A DNA stretch of 64,000 bases, from NCBI GenBank assembly GCA_964460955.1, contig CAYWRP010000007.1, positions 25,164-89,163 on the forward strand, read 5' to 3'. The notes beneath the pieces were generated by a model. It ran no database searches, had not been told where the DNA came from, and saw only the letters and a list, made by a program, of their open reading frames with translations. Below, one piece after another: positions 52,341 to 62,126 of this stretch; the first letter of the stretch is position 1; every line of letters starts with the position of its first letter. The DNA is from Defluviicoccus sp964460955 (lineage in GTDB: Bacteria > Pseudomonadota > Alphaproteobacteria > Rhodospirillales > Defluviicoccaceae). Both the position numbers and the translations under genes were made by a program.

Positions 52341-52726
52341 GCGCGCTTGCGCCGCGATGATGCCTCGGTGGCGTCATCGAGGGAGATCTCGACCTCGGCG
52401 CATCCCGGATGGTAGTGGCGGGGGTCGCGCGCCAGATACCAGTCTACAGCCTCGTCCCAATAGGTCACCGTCCAGCCCGGCAGCTCCCGCTTGACCGCCT
52501 TGGCGATCTCGAGCCCTTCCTTGGCGAAGGCGACGAAATCGAACCGCGTGCCGCCGACGTCTTCGTAGTCAAGCGGATGACACCCGTCCTCGTAGCGGTC
52601 GTTCCAGGCCCGCAGGCGATCCTTGAGTTGGTCGCTGACGTCGAGGTCGCCCGCCGCCCGCGCCGCTTCGTCAAGCAGCTGATAGCCCCTCGAGCAGTAG
52701 TTGGCAACGATGCGAACCTTTGGCAC
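52337..52726 (-). CDS. Conserved hypothetical protein
   Basis: A 129-aa soluble protein starting with GTG after GGAGG. The first residues (PKVRIVANYCSRGYQLLDEA) are followed by a charged, tryptophan-containing core (DDRLRAWNDRYEDGCHPLDYEDV-like) and VTYWDEAVDWYLARDPRHY. Codon use is normal for the genome. Its stop overlaps the stop of the M23 gene by four bases (convergent). I do not recognise the family. Confidence 0.7.
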   Translation of the reverse strand: MPKVRIVANYCSRGYQLLDEAARAAGDLDVSDQLKDRLRAWNDRYEDGCHPLDYEDVGGTRFDFVAFAKEGLEIAKAVKRELPGWTVTYWDEAVDWYLARDPRHYHPGCAEVEISLDDATEASSRRKRA

Positions 52727-52855
52727 GGGCCCTCCAATGCAACGGTTCGATGCGGCGTCGCGTGTCAGATGTCGGCCTGCCGGGCCATCCGTGACCGTGA
52801 TTGTACGCCGGCCCTGCGCCTGATGTCACGCCGGGCAAAGCGGGGCGGCGTCGGC

Positions 52856-53425
52856 TCAGGGGCGGAAATCCGCCTTGGTGAACAGGGCGCGCAAGTCGAG
52901 GCCCTCGGCGGCGAGGTTGGCGACGGCCCCCTCCTCGCGGTCGACGATGGTCAGGCATGCCTTGACCGTGCCGCCGGCGGCGCGCACGGCGCGCACCGCG
53001 TCCAGGGTCGAGCCGCCGGTCGTCGTCACGTCGTCGAGGACAACAACCGGGACGGCGGGATCGAAGTGGCCCTCGATCTTTTTCTGCGTGCCGTGCTCCT
53101 TCACCGTCTTGCGGACCAGGAAGCCGGTCACCGGATGGCCGGGATGGCTGCGGCACACCACGGCACTGACGATGGGAACGGCGCCGAGTTCGAGGCCGCC
53201 GACCGCCGCCGCCGCCTCCTCGACGAGCACCGCCAGCACCGCATCGGCGATCAGCGCCAGGGCTTCCGGGTGGAACATCGCCATTTTCATGTCGAAGTAG
53301 ATGTCGCTGGTCCGCCCCGAGGCGAGTTTCATCTCGCGGCCCGAGATCATCGCCAGGTCGCGCAGCAGGACTTTAAGCCTTTCCCGCTGATCGGCGCTCG
53401 CCGCCGTCGTCGATAGCCCGTTCAC
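52856..53425 (-). CDS. pyrE: Orotate phosphoribosyltransferase
   Basis: Makes OMP from orotate and PRPP in pyrimidine synthesis. It has 189 aa. The PRPP motif VVLDDVTTTGGS and the catalytic region LVRKTVKEHGTQKKIEGHF are intact, and ASGRTSDIYFDMK binds orotate. The start codon, 5'-ATGAACGGGC, has no strong ribosome site visible (GGAAAT upstream). Confidence 0.95.
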   Translation of the reverse strand: MNGLSTTAASADQRERLKVLLRDLAMISGREMKLASGRTSDIYFDMKMAMFHPEALALIADAVLAVLVEEAAAAVGGLELGAVPIVSAVVCRSHPGHPVTGFLVRKTVKEHGTQKKIEGHFDPAVPVVVLDDVTTTGGSTLDAVRAVRAAGGTVKACLTIVDREEGAVANLAAEGLDLRALFTKADFRP

Positions 53426-53519
53426 GATCTTTCCATTTCCTTGTCCGATCCCAGCATCGCCCCCTCCCCGCTTGTTACGCCAACCCGCGCGGCCGGCGCC
53501 TACGGGCGTTTATCGGCCT

Positions 53520-55574
53520 TCAATGCGCGCCACGCTTGGCTCCGTCCGCCGTTTCGGCGAGTCCGAGGCGAACCAGCCGCGAGGAGACGGCGCCGACCGT
53601 GCGCTCGACCTTCTCGGCGATGGTCGCCACGGAGGTCCCGTCGCGCCACAATTCGGCGATCTCCTGGTCCATGTCCGCCGTCCAGGGCTGGCCGGCGTTG
53701 GCCGGCGGCGCCTCCGCCGCGTCGGCGTCCGGGTCCGGGTTGGCCGCCTGAATGGCGACCGCCGAGGCCGCCGGTCGGCGCAAGGTGTCGAGGAACGCCG
53801 TGCCGTAGCGATTCAGCTTGGCCTCGCCGACGCCGTGCACCGCCCGCATCGCCTCCAGGCTCGTCGGCCGGCGGATCGCCATTTCGATCAACGTGCGGTC
53901 GGCGAAGATGACATAGGCCGGAACGCCCTGCCGCCGCGCCAACTCCATCCGCGTCGCCTTCAAGGCGGCGAGGAGGTCGGGATCGGCATCGTCGGCCTCG
54001 GGCGCCTTGCCGGCCGGCTTTTGTTTCTTGCCGTCGGCGGGATTCAGCACGTCGGTGCGCAGCTCCATCCGCGCCTCGCCCCTGAGAACGCGCCGGCCGG
54101 CCTCGGTCACCGTCCAGCGGCCGTGGCCGACGATATCGAGGCTGACGGCGCCGCCGGCGTAGGCCTGGCGGATGATCGATCGCCACTCGCCGGCCTTGCG
54201 GTCGCGCCCGCAGCCGAAGGTCGTCAGCGCGTCGTGACCATGCCGGCGAACCGCTTCCGTCGCCTCGCCGGTCAGGATGCTGATCAGGTGCTCGGTGCCG
54301 AACCGCTCGCCGGTGCGCAGGATCGCCGACAGCGCCTTCTGCACCTCGACCGTGCCGTCGAATACCTCGACCGTACCGCGGCACAGGTCGCAATTGCCGC
54401 ACGGCTCGGACGGCTCGCCGAAATAGGCGAGCAGCGTCTGGCGGCGACAGCGCGGCGCCTCGCACAGGGCGATCAGGGCGTTGAAGCGGTGGCGGTCGAT
54501 GCGCTTGCGCTCCTCCGCCGCCTCGCTTTCCTCGATCTGCACGCGGCGCAGGCGGATATCGTCGAGGCCGTAAAGGGTCAGCGTGTCGGCGGGCAGGCCG
54601 TCGCGGCCGGCGCGGCCGATTTCCTGGTAGTAGCCCTCGACGTTCTTCGGCAGGTCGGCGTGACAGACGAAACGGACGTCCGGCTTGTCGATGCCGAGCC
54701 CGAAGGCGATGGTGGCGACGATGATAACCCCGTCGCGTTTGAGGAAGGCGTCCTGATGCACGTCGCGCCGCCGGTGGTCCATTCCCGCGTGATAGGGCAA
54801 CGCCCGGTGGCCGGCAGCGGCGAGCGCCTGCGCGATCTCCTCGCAACGCTTGCGCGAGGCGCAGTAGATGATCCCGCTTTCCCCGTCGCGGGCGGCGAGA
54901 AAGTCGAGCAACTGGCGTTTCGCCTGCGCCTTCGGCTGCATTTCCAGCCACAGGTTGGGCCGGTCGAATGAGCGGACGAAGGTGCGCGGTGGCCGGTTGA
55001 ACAGTTTCTTCAGGATGTCGTCGCGTGTTGGCGCATCCGCCGTCGCCGTCAGCGCCAGCGTCTGCACGCCGCCCAACTGTTCGCGCACCTCGCCGAGCGC
55101 CAGATATTCCGGCCGGAAGTCGTGGCCCCATTGGGAAACGCAGTGCGCCTCGTCGATCGCCAGCAGGCGCACATCGGCGCGGCCGAGGTCGGCGATGGTT
55201 TCCGGCCGCGTCAGGCGTTCCGGCGCGACATAGAGCAGTCTCGGCCCGCCGTCGCCGAGGGAGGCCAGGATGCGCCGGTTTTCCGCCGCGTCGTTGGCGG
55301 AGTTGACGCTCGCCGCATCGACGCCGCAGGCGCGCAACTGGTCGACCTGATTGCGCATCAGGGCCAGCAGCGGGGAGACGACGACGGTCAGGCCCGGGCG
55401 GACCAGGGCCGGCAACTGGTAACACAACGATTTGCCGCTGCCGGTCGGCATCACGGCCATGACGTCCTCGCCGGCGAGGACGGCGCGCACCACCTCCTCC
55501 TGGCCCGGCCGGAATTCCGAAAACCCGAACACGGAGGCGAGCAGCGCCATCGCGGTATCGAAGCTGGAAGACAT
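53520..55574 (-). CDS. recQ: ATP-dependent DNA helicase RecQ
   Basis: A 684-aa superfamily 2 helicase. Walker A is MPTGSGKS (42-49) and motif II is DEAHCVSQWGHDFRPEY. Motif VI is QEIGRAGRDG. The RecQ-Ct zinc site is present (CRRQ and CGNCDLC). An HRDC domain at about 530-600 ends GEAKLNRYG. The last 60 residues form an extra helical segment, DMDQEIAELWRDGTSVATIAEKVERTVGAVSSRLVRLGL, which looks like a small helix-turn-helix. I chose the ATG at 55574. Confidence 0.94.
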   Translation of the reverse strand: MSSSFDTAMALLASVFGFSEFRPGQEEVVRAVLAGEDVMAVMPTGSGKSLCYQLPALVRPGLTVVVSPLLALMRNQVDQLRACGVDAASVNSANDAAENRRILASLGDGGPRLLYVAPERLTRPETIADLGRADVRLLAIDEAHCVSQWGHDFRPEYLALGEVREQLGGVQTLALTATADAPTRDDILKKLFNRPPRTFVRSFDRPNLWLEMQPKAQAKRQLLDFLAARDGESGIIYCASRKRCEEIAQALAAAGHRALPYHAGMDHRRRDVHQDAFLKRDGVIIVATIAFGLGIDKPDVRFVCHADLPKNVEGYYQEIGRAGRDGLPADTLTLYGLDDIRLRRVQIEESEAAEERKRIDRHRFNALIALCEAPRCRRQTLLAYFGEPSEPCGNCDLCRGTVEVFDGTVEVQKALSAILRTGERFGTEHLISILTGEATEAVRRHGHDALTTFGCGRDRKAGEWRSIIRQAYAGGAVSLDIVGHGRWTVTEAGRRVLRGEARMELRTDVLNPADGKKQKPAGKAPEADDADPDLLAALKATRMELARRQGVPAYVIFADRTLIEMAIRRPTSLEAMRAVHGVGEAKLNRYGTAFLDTLRRPAASAVAIQAANPDPDADAAEAPPANAGQPWTADMDQEIAELWRDGTSVATIAEKVERTVGAVSSRLVRLGLAETADGAKRGAH

Positions 55575-55744
55575 GTCACGCGCACCCTGATGGTTGAAGT
55601 GGAGAAGGAAACCCGCCAACACATAGCAGGTCCATCCACCTTAATGCACCCCATAGGTGTAAACGCCGCTCGGCGCGGCGGGTTACATCCCCGGAGAGGG
55701 CGGCGGTGCTTCCAAGCGGGGTCGTATTGCCGCTTTCGGGGCGC

Positions 55745-56938
55745 TCAACGCGACGGTACGAGACCGAGCAGGTGGCCGAGGTCCTTGAAGAAGATCCGCG
55801 CGTGCGCGGCCGGCCGGGAGCGCACCAGCTTCTTGTTCATGTAGGCTTCCCAGGTGATCCGCTGCACGTCCTCGTCGGCGCAGATGCTGACGAAGCGTTC
55901 CCGCCGCTTGTCGTTGGTGTACCAGAACTTCTGCAGCAGGCCGAGGACCCAGAAGACGCGGCCGTGCGCCTTCATGAACTGCTTGCGGGCGGTGGCGAGA
56001 TCGCGGGCGTCGCCGCTGGCGAGCCGAAGATCGATCGCTTCGGCGGCAAGCCGGCCGCCGGTCATCGCATAATAGATTCCCTCGCCCGACGCCGGCGCGA
56101 CGACTCCCGCCGCGTCGCCGGCGAGCAGCACGTCGTTGCGGTTATCCCAGCGCTTGCGCGGCCGCAGCGGGATCGGCGCGCCTTCGCGGCGCAGGGTGTG
56201 CGCGGTGTCGAGCCCGGTCATCCGCCGCAGCGTGCCGACGGAGTCCTTGAGCGAGAAGCCCTTGCAGGCGGTGCCGGTGCCGATGCTGATCGTCTTGCCG
56301 TGCGGGAAGATCCAGGCATAGAAGTCCGGCGACAGCGCCCCCTGGTAATAGACGTCGCAGCGGGCGGGATCGTAATCGCCCATCACCGCCGGCGTCTCGA
56401 GGATCTCGTGGTAGGCGAAGACGTGCGGCACCTGCTCGTCCACCGGCATGGCCTGGCGGGCGACCGCCGAGTTGGCGCCATCGGCGCCGATGACGGTGCG
56501 GGCGCGCACCGAGGTCGGCTCGGCGGCCTTGCCATCCTCGCGCGGCCGGTAATGGATCACGGCAACGCCGTCGGCGTCGCGGTCGAGGCGGGTGAAGGTT
56601 CCTGCCCGCCGTTCGGCGCCGCTGGCGACGGCCCGCGCGCGCAGCCATTCGTCGAACACATCGCGGTCGACCATGCCGACGTAGCCGTCGCTGATCGGCA
56701 TATCGATGCGCCGCCCCGACGGCGAGACGATGGCCGCGCCGCCGACCCGCGAGACCAGCAGCGACTCCGGGATCTCGAAGTCCGCCAGCAGGCGGGGCGG
56801 AATGGCGCCGCCGCAGGGCTTGATCCGCCCGTCCTTGTCGAGCAGGAGAACGGACCGGCCGAGCCGGGCCAGGTCGGTCGCCGCGGTCGCGCCGGCCGGC
56901 CCACCGCCGATTACCACCGCATCGAATGTCTCTGTCAT
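55745..56938 (-). CDS. bchP: Geranylgeranyl diphosphate / bacteriochlorophyll reductase
   Basis: Saturates the geranylgeranyl tail of bacteriochlorophyll to phytyl. It has 397 aa. The FAD/NAD site is VIGGGPAGATAATDLA, followed by the family blocks KPCGGAIPP, GADGANSAVAR and LLAGDAAGVVAPASGEGIYYAM. It lies after the PucC-type gene with a 90-base gap, the usual bchG-orf-bchP order in purple bacteria. Confidence 0.95.
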   Translation of the reverse strand: MTETFDAVVIGGGPAGATAATDLARLGRSVLLLDKDGRIKPCGGAIPPRLLADFEIPESLLVSRVGGAAIVSPSGRRIDMPISDGYVGMVDRDVFDEWLRARAVASGAERRAGTFTRLDRDADGVAVIHYRPREDGKAAEPTSVRARTVIGADGANSAVARQAMPVDEQVPHVFAYHEILETPAVMGDYDPARCDVYYQGALSPDFYAWIFPHGKTISIGTGTACKGFSLKDSVGTLRRMTGLDTAHTLRREGAPIPLRPRKRWDNRNDVLLAGDAAGVVAPASGEGIYYAMTGGRLAAEAIDLRLASGDARDLATARKQFMKAHGRVFWVLGLLQKFWYTNDKRRERFVSICADEDVQRITWEAYMNKKLVRSRPAAHARIFFKDLGHLLGLVPSR

Positions 56939-57028
56939 TGCCGCTTATCCTCTCCTGAAACCGTGTTGCCCCAGTTGTGATCGTTTACGGGGTTTATCCC
57001 CTCCATTGTCTCGTCCCGCCGACGCGCG

Positions 57029-58417
57029 TCAGCCGCCCGCCCCCTCGCCCGCCAAGGCCTCGCCGGGTGGCACCGGTTCCACCGGCTGCCTTCGGGCGGC
57101 GGCTATCTGACCGACCCGCACGGCAAGCCATACCGAGACGAGGAACAGCACCGCTTCCATGCCGAAGACGATCGCGTAGGCGTTTTGCGGCGATTCCAGC
57201 ACCAGCCGGGCCATATCGAGGGCAAGGGTGCCGGCGAACCCACCGAGGCCGAAGGCGATCGCCTGCGCCGCTCCCCAAAGGCCCATCCGCAGTCCTTCCC
57301 GCTTTTCCCGGCCATTGCTGACCAAGTTCATCATCGAGCCGATGGCGGCGACGGCGAACGCGCCGTTGGCGACGCCGAGCGCGAACACCGTTTCGCGCAG
57401 CGGCCAGGTCGCCGAGAAATAGCCGCCAATGGCCAAAGCCAGGAGAGCCGCCGACGAGGCGATGCATCCGGCGATGGTCCAATTCTTCAGGGAGCCGAAC
57501 GGGGTGCCGGCGAACCGGCTGCCGACGAATCCGACCAGCAGCATGCCGACGAGGACGCCGCCCTGCTGCATGCTGGTCAGCCGCGTCGACTCGCCCGGCG
57601 TCATGCCGAACACCGTTCCGGCGAAGGGCTCGAGGATCAGGTCCTGGGCGCTGTAGGCGAGCATCGAGACAAATACGAAGATGGAGAAACGACGCGCCTG
57701 CGGCTCGGCCCAGACCTCGCGCAACGCCTCGCGGAACGGCACCGGCGGATTGGCCTCCGCCACGGCCTCGGCGGGCAGCGGCGCGGCATTCAGCCACGCG
57801 GCGCTTCGACGCTCGACGCCCCACACGGCGACGGTGCTCACCGCCAAAGCCGTGGCCGCCACCGTCGCGGTCACCGCGACCAGCCGCAGCGGGGTGAACG
57901 GGTCGAGGAAGCTGCCGGCGGCGGCGGCGGTGACCGCGAAGCCGCCGATCATCATCAGCCATACGGTCGTCGCCGCCGCGGCGCGGCGCTCCGGCGCCAC
58001 CGATTTGGCGAGCAACACCAGCAACGCCGTGCCACCGGCGCCGACCCCGAGGCCGATCAAGGTGAAGGCGCCGACGGCGAGGACAGTGCCGGCCATTGGC
58101 GCGGTTCCCATCCAGGCAGTGGCCGCCGCGGCGAGGATGCCGCCCAGCGCCAGCACCGCGATGCCGCCGATGATCCATGGCGTGCGCCGGCCGCCGACGT
58201 CGGAGCCGTATCCCAGGCGCGGCCGCAGCACCTGCAAGGCATAATGCCAGCCAACCAGAAGCCCCGGCAAGGTTGCCGGCAGCGCCCACTCGACGACCAT
58301 CACCCGATTCATCGTCGACGTCGTCAGCACGACGATGGCGCCCAGCGACATCTGGACGAGACCGAGGCGGACGATGCCGACCCAGCCGAGCGGGCGTGGC
58401 GCGAGGAGATCAGTCAT
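57029..58417 (-). CDS. PucC-family major facilitator protein (Bch2-like)
   Basis: A 462-aa membrane protein with about 12 helices of the PUCC family. The N-terminal helix region RLGLVQMSLGAIVVLTTSTMNRVM and the RPRLGYGSDVGGRRTPWI loop are diagnostic. Members between bchG and bchP (Rhodobacter orf428/bch2) help assemble light-harvesting complexes, perhaps delivering bacteriochlorophyll. The ATG overlaps the bchG stop (ATGA). The C-terminus is a cytoplasmic tail. Confidence 0.92.
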   Translation of the reverse strand: MTDLLAPRPLGWVGIVRLGLVQMSLGAIVVLTTSTMNRVMVVEWALPATLPGLLVGWHYALQVLRPRLGYGSDVGGRRTPWIIGGIAVLALGGILAAAATAWMGTAPMAGTVLAVGAFTLIGLGVGAGGTALLVLLAKSVAPERRAAAATTVWLMMIGGFAVTAAAAGSFLDPFTPLRLVAVTATVAATALAVSTVAVWGVERRSAAWLNAAPLPAEAVAEANPPVPFREALREVWAEPQARRFSIFVFVSMLAYSAQDLILEPFAGTVFGMTPGESTRLTSMQQGGVLVGMLLVGFVGSRFAGTPFGSLKNWTIAGCIASSAALLALAIGGYFSATWPLRETVFALGVANGAFAVAAIGSMMNLVSNGREKREGLRMGLWGAAQAIAFGLGGFAGTLALDMARLVLESPQNAYAIVFGMEAVLFLVSVWLAVRVGQIAAARRQPVEPVPPGEALAGEGAGG

Positions 58418-59307
58418 GCGGGGACCTGGAGATGTGAATACATGGCGAAGGCGGTGACGAGCATGCCGAGGACGTAGAGGCTGGTGCCGGTGGCGTTGTA
58501 CCAGGGGGCCAGTTCGCGCGGCCGGTGCAGCAGGCGCGCCATCAGGGCGATCTGCCCGGCCAGCAGAAGGCCGACGAGCAGGGCGTGGATCGGCGCGCCC
58601 CACAGCAGCAACAGAACAACGACGACGACCTGCGGCAGCGCCATCACTGCGCAGGCGACCCGCGCCGCGGTGGCGGCGCCGAGCTGCACCGGCAGGGTGC
58701 GAATGCCGGTGCGGCTGTCGCCCTCGATCGACTTGAAGTCGTTTAGCGTCATTATGCCGTGCGCGCCGACGCTGTAGAGGCCGGCGAAGACGAACACCGG
58801 CCAGTCGGGCAGCGTGCCGGCCATGATCGCCGCCCCCGTCACCCAGGGCAGCCCCTCGTAGCAGGCGCCGCAGGCGGCGTTACCCCACCAGCCGTTGCGT
58901 TTCAGGCGAATCGGCGGCGCACTATAGGCCCAGGCGAGCGCCAGGCCGACGGCGGCGGCGGCCAACACCCAGCGGCCGAGCAGGGCGGCGACGGCCAGCG
59001 AAACCACCGTCCAGCCGATGGCGATGAACAGCCCCCACTGGCCGGGGATGCGCCCCGACGGAATCGGCCGGTCCGGCTCGTTGATGGCGTCGACATGACG
59101 GTCGAACCAGTCGTTGACGGCCTGGCTGGTGCCGCAGACCAGCGGCCCGGCGAGCAGGACGCCGACGGCGGCCATCAGCCACATTTCCGGCCCCGACGGC
59201 CCGACCGAGACGACGCCGCAGGCGAACGCCCACATCGGCGCGAACCAGGTAATCGGTTTCAGCAGGGTGACGACCGTCGACAGGGCCGGCGCGTTGAGTG
59301 TTGTCAT
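58414..59307 (-). CDS. bchG: Bacteriochlorophyll synthase
   Basis: Esterifies bacteriochlorophyllide with geranylgeranyl diphosphate. It is a 297-aa UbiA-family prenyltransferase with about eight helices. Diphosphate/metal motifs are NDWFDRHVDAINEPDRPIPSG and NDFKSIEGD. I chose the ATG at 59307 (AGGG upstream, eight bases after the ppsR stop); the frame is open another 23 codons into ppsR. Co-transcribed downstream of ppsR. Confidence 0.95.
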   Translation of the reverse strand: MTTLNAPALSTVVTLLKPITWFAPMWAFACGVVSVGPSGPEMWLMAAVGVLLAGPLVCGTSQAVNDWFDRHVDAINEPDRPIPSGRIPGQWGLFIAIGWTVVSLAVAALLGRWVLAAAAVGLALAWAYSAPPIRLKRNGWWGNAACGACYEGLPWVTGAAIMAGTLPDWPVFVFAGLYSVGAHGIMTLNDFKSIEGDSRTGIRTLPVQLGAATAARVACAVMALPQVVVVVLLLLWGAPIHALLVGLLLAGQIALMARLLHRPRELAPWYNATGTSLYVLGMLVTAFAMYSHLQVPA

Positions 59308-59314
59308 GGCGACC

Positions 59315-60757
59315 CTAACCGCTGCTTTCGGCACCGCTATCGGGGCCGATGAGTCCGAAACGGCGCAGTTTGACATAGAGACTCTGACGGCTCAGGCCCA
59401 GCATCTCGGCGGCCAGCGCCCGGTTGTCGTGCGATAGCTGCAGCGCCGTTTCGATGCACAGCCGCTCGATGACATCGGTGGTCTCGCGGACGATCTCCTT
59501 CAGCGACAGCCGGCCGACCAGCTCCGCCATCTGGTCGACGGAATGCGGCAGTTCGTAGCCCGACGGCGCGGCGATCGACGGCCGGGTGCCGATGTCGCGA
59601 ATCGCGAAGCCGAAGCGGAACTGATCGCGCAGCCGCGCGGCGACCGCCGACACCTCGACCTCGGTGGTGGTGCCGTATTCGCCGTATACCAAGGTCGGAA
59701 ACAGGCGCACGGTGTCGCGCTGGCGCAGCGTCGCCAGCAGCACGCTGAGTTCCACCCCCGGCTTACCGAGCCAGCGGTCGAGCACCTCGCCACGCGCCTG
59801 GTCCTCGGTCGTCAGCTCGGCCATGGCGATGAAGGTCGTATTGGCGGTGACGATCTGGCCGTCGCCGAGGGTGACGACGAAGCCGTCGGGGCCTTGCTCG
59901 AGAACCTCGGCGATCGTCAACTCCCGCGACGTGACGTCGTCCGGCGGTTCGGCCTCCAGCGGCTTGAGCCGGGCCAGGAACAGCAACTTGCCCTCCTGGC
60001 GGAACAGGTGCACGGTGACCGTAAACTCCTGCTCCGGCTCGCGGTGGGGCAGGCGGACGCGGATCTCGTTGGCGCGGCCGGTCATGCGCACGCCCTCCAG
60101 CAACGCCTCCACCGACCGCGCGCCGTGGTCGTCGAACGCCTGCGGGAACGGGCGCCCGCTCAAGCGCCCGGCGTCGCCCAGAAGGGCGGCCGCCGCCGGA
60201 TTGATTTCGATGATGCGGTCGCTGGCCGCATCCAGGATCAGCACCGCCTCGGAAGACATCTGGAACAGCAACCGGTAGCGGGTTTCCATGTGGCGGAGCC
60301 GGGCGTAGTCCTGCTCCATCGATTGCTGGGTGTCGACGAGGCGCTGCTGCAGGGCGGCGACGGTGCGCAGATCGCGACCGATGACGACGATCGGCCCCTT
60401 CTCGCGCGCCTGCACCGCCGAACAGAGGATCGGCACGTTCTTGCTGCCGACACTGAGATACGTGACCTGCCGCCAACGCGACGGGGTGAGGTTGGCGGCA
60501 TCGCTGATCAACGCCTCGGCCTTCGGCTGGCTTTCGGAGGTCAGCGTTTCGGTCCACGACCGGCCCATCCAGGTGTCCGTGGCACCCACTTCGTGGGCCA
60601 GTTCCCGATTGTCGAACACGAAATCCGATATCCGACCTTCCGGATCAAGAATGAGCGCCATGTCGGCGGTGGCCGCGATCACCCTCGCCGCGGCTTCGGC
60701 GTCGAGATCCCCAAGCGAAATCGCCGGGTCCCTGAACTGCTTGCTGAGTTCCGCCAT
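59315..60757 (-). CDS. ppsR: Photosynthesis gene regulator PpsR/CrtJ
   Basis: A 480-aa DNA-binding regulator with PAS domains and a Fis-type helix-turn-helix. PAS-like segments lie at about 22-120, 140-255 and 270-390. The HTH region near 445-475 ends LAAEMLGLSRQSLYVKLRRFGL. In other purple bacteria PpsR represses photosynthesis genes by binding TGT-N12-ACA sites under oxygen. One cysteine lies in CSAVQ near 135. GGAG is close to the ATG at 60757. It overlaps neither neighbour; bchG follows after 7 bases. Confidence 0.93.
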   Translation of the reverse strand: MAELSKQFRDPAISLGDLDAEAAARVIAATADMALILDPEGRISDFVFDNRELAHEVGATDTWMGRSWTETLTSESQPKAEALISDAANLTPSRWRQVTYLSVGSKNVPILCSAVQAREKGPIVVIGRDLRTVAALQQRLVDTQQSMEQDYARLRHMETRYRLLFQMSSEAVLILDAASDRIIEINPAAAALLGDAGRLSGRPFPQAFDDHGARSVEALLEGVRMTGRANEIRVRLPHREPEQEFTVTVHLFRQEGKLLFLARLKPLEAEPPDDVTSRELTIAEVLEQGPDGFVVTLGDGQIVTANTTFIAMAELTTEDQARGEVLDRWLGKPGVELSVLLATLRQRDTVRLFPTLVYGEYGTTTEVEVSAVAARLRDQFRFGFAIRDIGTRPSIAAPSGYELPHSVDQMAELVGRLSLKEIVRETTDVIERLCIETALQLSHDNRALAAEMLGLSRQSLYVKLRRFGLIGPDSGAESSG

Positions 60758-60816
60758 CACTCCTGGGCAGGGTTTCCCCGGCTGTCCACTCCTTAGCTCT
60801 TGCCCCAGCGTGATGA

Positions 60817-60834
60817 CGTTGTGGAAAGACAACG
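60817..60834. repeat. Inverted repeat in the aerR-ppsR gap
   Basis: CGTTGT and ACAACG flank six bases in the 89-base gap between aerR and ppsR. It could be an operator allowing separate control of ppsR, or a weak attenuation hairpin; there is no T-run. Confidence 0.45.
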
Positions 60835-60846
60835 CCGGCCCCGGCG

Positions 60847-61752
60847 TCACGGGGTCGCTGGTAGAAATTGTTCCATGTCTGTCACCGTCGGCATCGCGTG
60901 GCGGCCGTCGAAGGCCGTCCCGTCGGCACCGACAAGGTGGACCAGGTCCGAATGATCGTTGAAGACGCGTCCGCCAACGAGAACGCCGATCAAGGGATTG
61001 CGAGAGGCGCGGCGGACGGCATTGATGGTCGCCGCGAGCTCGTCGATGCGGCTGTCACAACTTAATGACAGTCCGATCACGGCAAACCACTGGTTGCGCA
61101 CCGCCTCGACCAGATCGCGTGCCTTTCCCGAACGGCCGATGCTGACCGTCCAACCGGCGCGGCGAAAGAACTCCGCCACCATGTAGATCCCGAACGTGTG
61201 CTGCTCGCCACTGCACGGGGCCAGCAAGGCGGTTCGATGAATCGTCGGATGCGGCGCGGCACTCAGGAAAGTCGGACTGAAGTCCCGCACGATGCGGTGA
61301 AGGTGACACACGGCGATGGTCACCTCGCAAAAATCGCATAAATCCTCCTGCCAGAGATCGCCCAGTCGGCGCGCCGTCGGCGCCAGCAGGTCGAGATAGA
61401 CCGACTCCAGCGGCAGGCCTCGGGCATGCTTGGTCTCGATGAAACGGACGGTATGTTTCGGCTGCGATGTCAGCAGGATATCGGCAAAGTTATCGATATC
61501 CGAGGTGGTCACCGCCGGCGGATCGCCGTCGCTGGCGCGCGGGCGCAGCGGCACGACATCCGAACTCCGCCGCTCCAGAAGCCGCGGAATGATCTCGCGG
61601 CGAACGGTGTCCTCGATGTTGACGCGGAAACGGTCCCGATCGACCTTGGGTTTGCAAAAACAGGGGGTAATGGGCTCAGCCCTGACGACGTCCTCGACCG
61701 TCACGTCGCCCCACGGAGATCGCTCTAGCACTTGCTGTCTCAAACAGGCCAT
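60847..61752 (-). CDS. aerR: B12-binding antirepressor, AerR/PpaA family
   Basis: A 301-aa cytosolic protein. The C-terminal half is a cobalamin-binding-like fold (LAPCSGEQHTFGIYMVAEFFRRAGW, GRSGKARDLVEAVRNQWFAVIGLSLS and GVLVGGRVFN). It follows a helical region with VYLDLLAPTARRLGDLWQEDLCDFCEVTI typical of AerR/PpaA. In Rhodobacter these proteins bind B12 and counter PpsR/CrtJ. It precedes ppsR in the same operon and diverges from bchF across the symmetric promoter region. Confidence 0.92.
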   Translation of the reverse strand: MACLRQQVLERSPWGDVTVEDVVRAEPITPCFCKPKVDRDRFRVNIEDTVRREIIPRLLERRSSDVVPLRPRASDGDPPAVTTSDIDNFADILLTSQPKHTVRFIETKHARGLPLESVYLDLLAPTARRLGDLWQEDLCDFCEVTIAVCHLHRIVRDFSPTFLSAAPHPTIHRTALLAPCSGEQHTFGIYMVAEFFRRAGWTVSIGRSGKARDLVEAVRNQWFAVIGLSLSCDSRIDELAATINAVRRASRNPLIGVLVGGRVFNDHSDLVHLVGADGTAFDGRHAMPTVTDMEQFLPATP

Positions 61753-61888
61753 CTTTTAACTCCCTCCCGAAAAGAGATACGAGGTTTGAATACCAACACT
61801 TTTTTTGTTTGGTGCCCGGCGTGATCGCCGAGTGACGGCCCTCGTACCCCCGCGAACATCCGTGAAGAGCTGATCTCAGGTTGAGATT

Positions 61889-61968
61889 ATTAACGCCACA
61901 CTCAATGGGGATGTCAAGTTTGAATGACGTCATTCTGGCTTGACACATCCGGAGTGCGGGAATAGGCT
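61889..61968. promoter_or_regulatory. Back-to-back aerR and bchF promoters with symmetric operator
   Basis: A dyad centred between 61928 and 61929 reads TGTCAAG-N4-AATGACGTCATT-N4-CTTGACA (61912-61945). Its outer arms are TTGACA hexamers facing outward. Rightward, TTGACA (61940-61945) has TAGGCT 17 bases on, toward bchF. Leftward, TTGACA has GTTAAT 17 bases on, toward aerR. The core (61923-61934) is a perfect 12-bp palindrome. Two copies of TGTCAA-N7-TGACGT, one on each strand, overlap here. The -10 assignments are weak. Confidence 0.7.
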
Positions 61969-62126
61969 CTTTTTCCGTGGCCGATGTCGGGAAGAACGTA
62001 GGGCCATTCATTTTAACAATTACCTACGGTAACGCCTTGATTTCATTGGGACGAACCAAACAGAGCCGGCTTCGTCGAAACGACTCGGGGTTCGACCGTC
62101 AGATGGCCATTACAAGAGCCTGGAGA

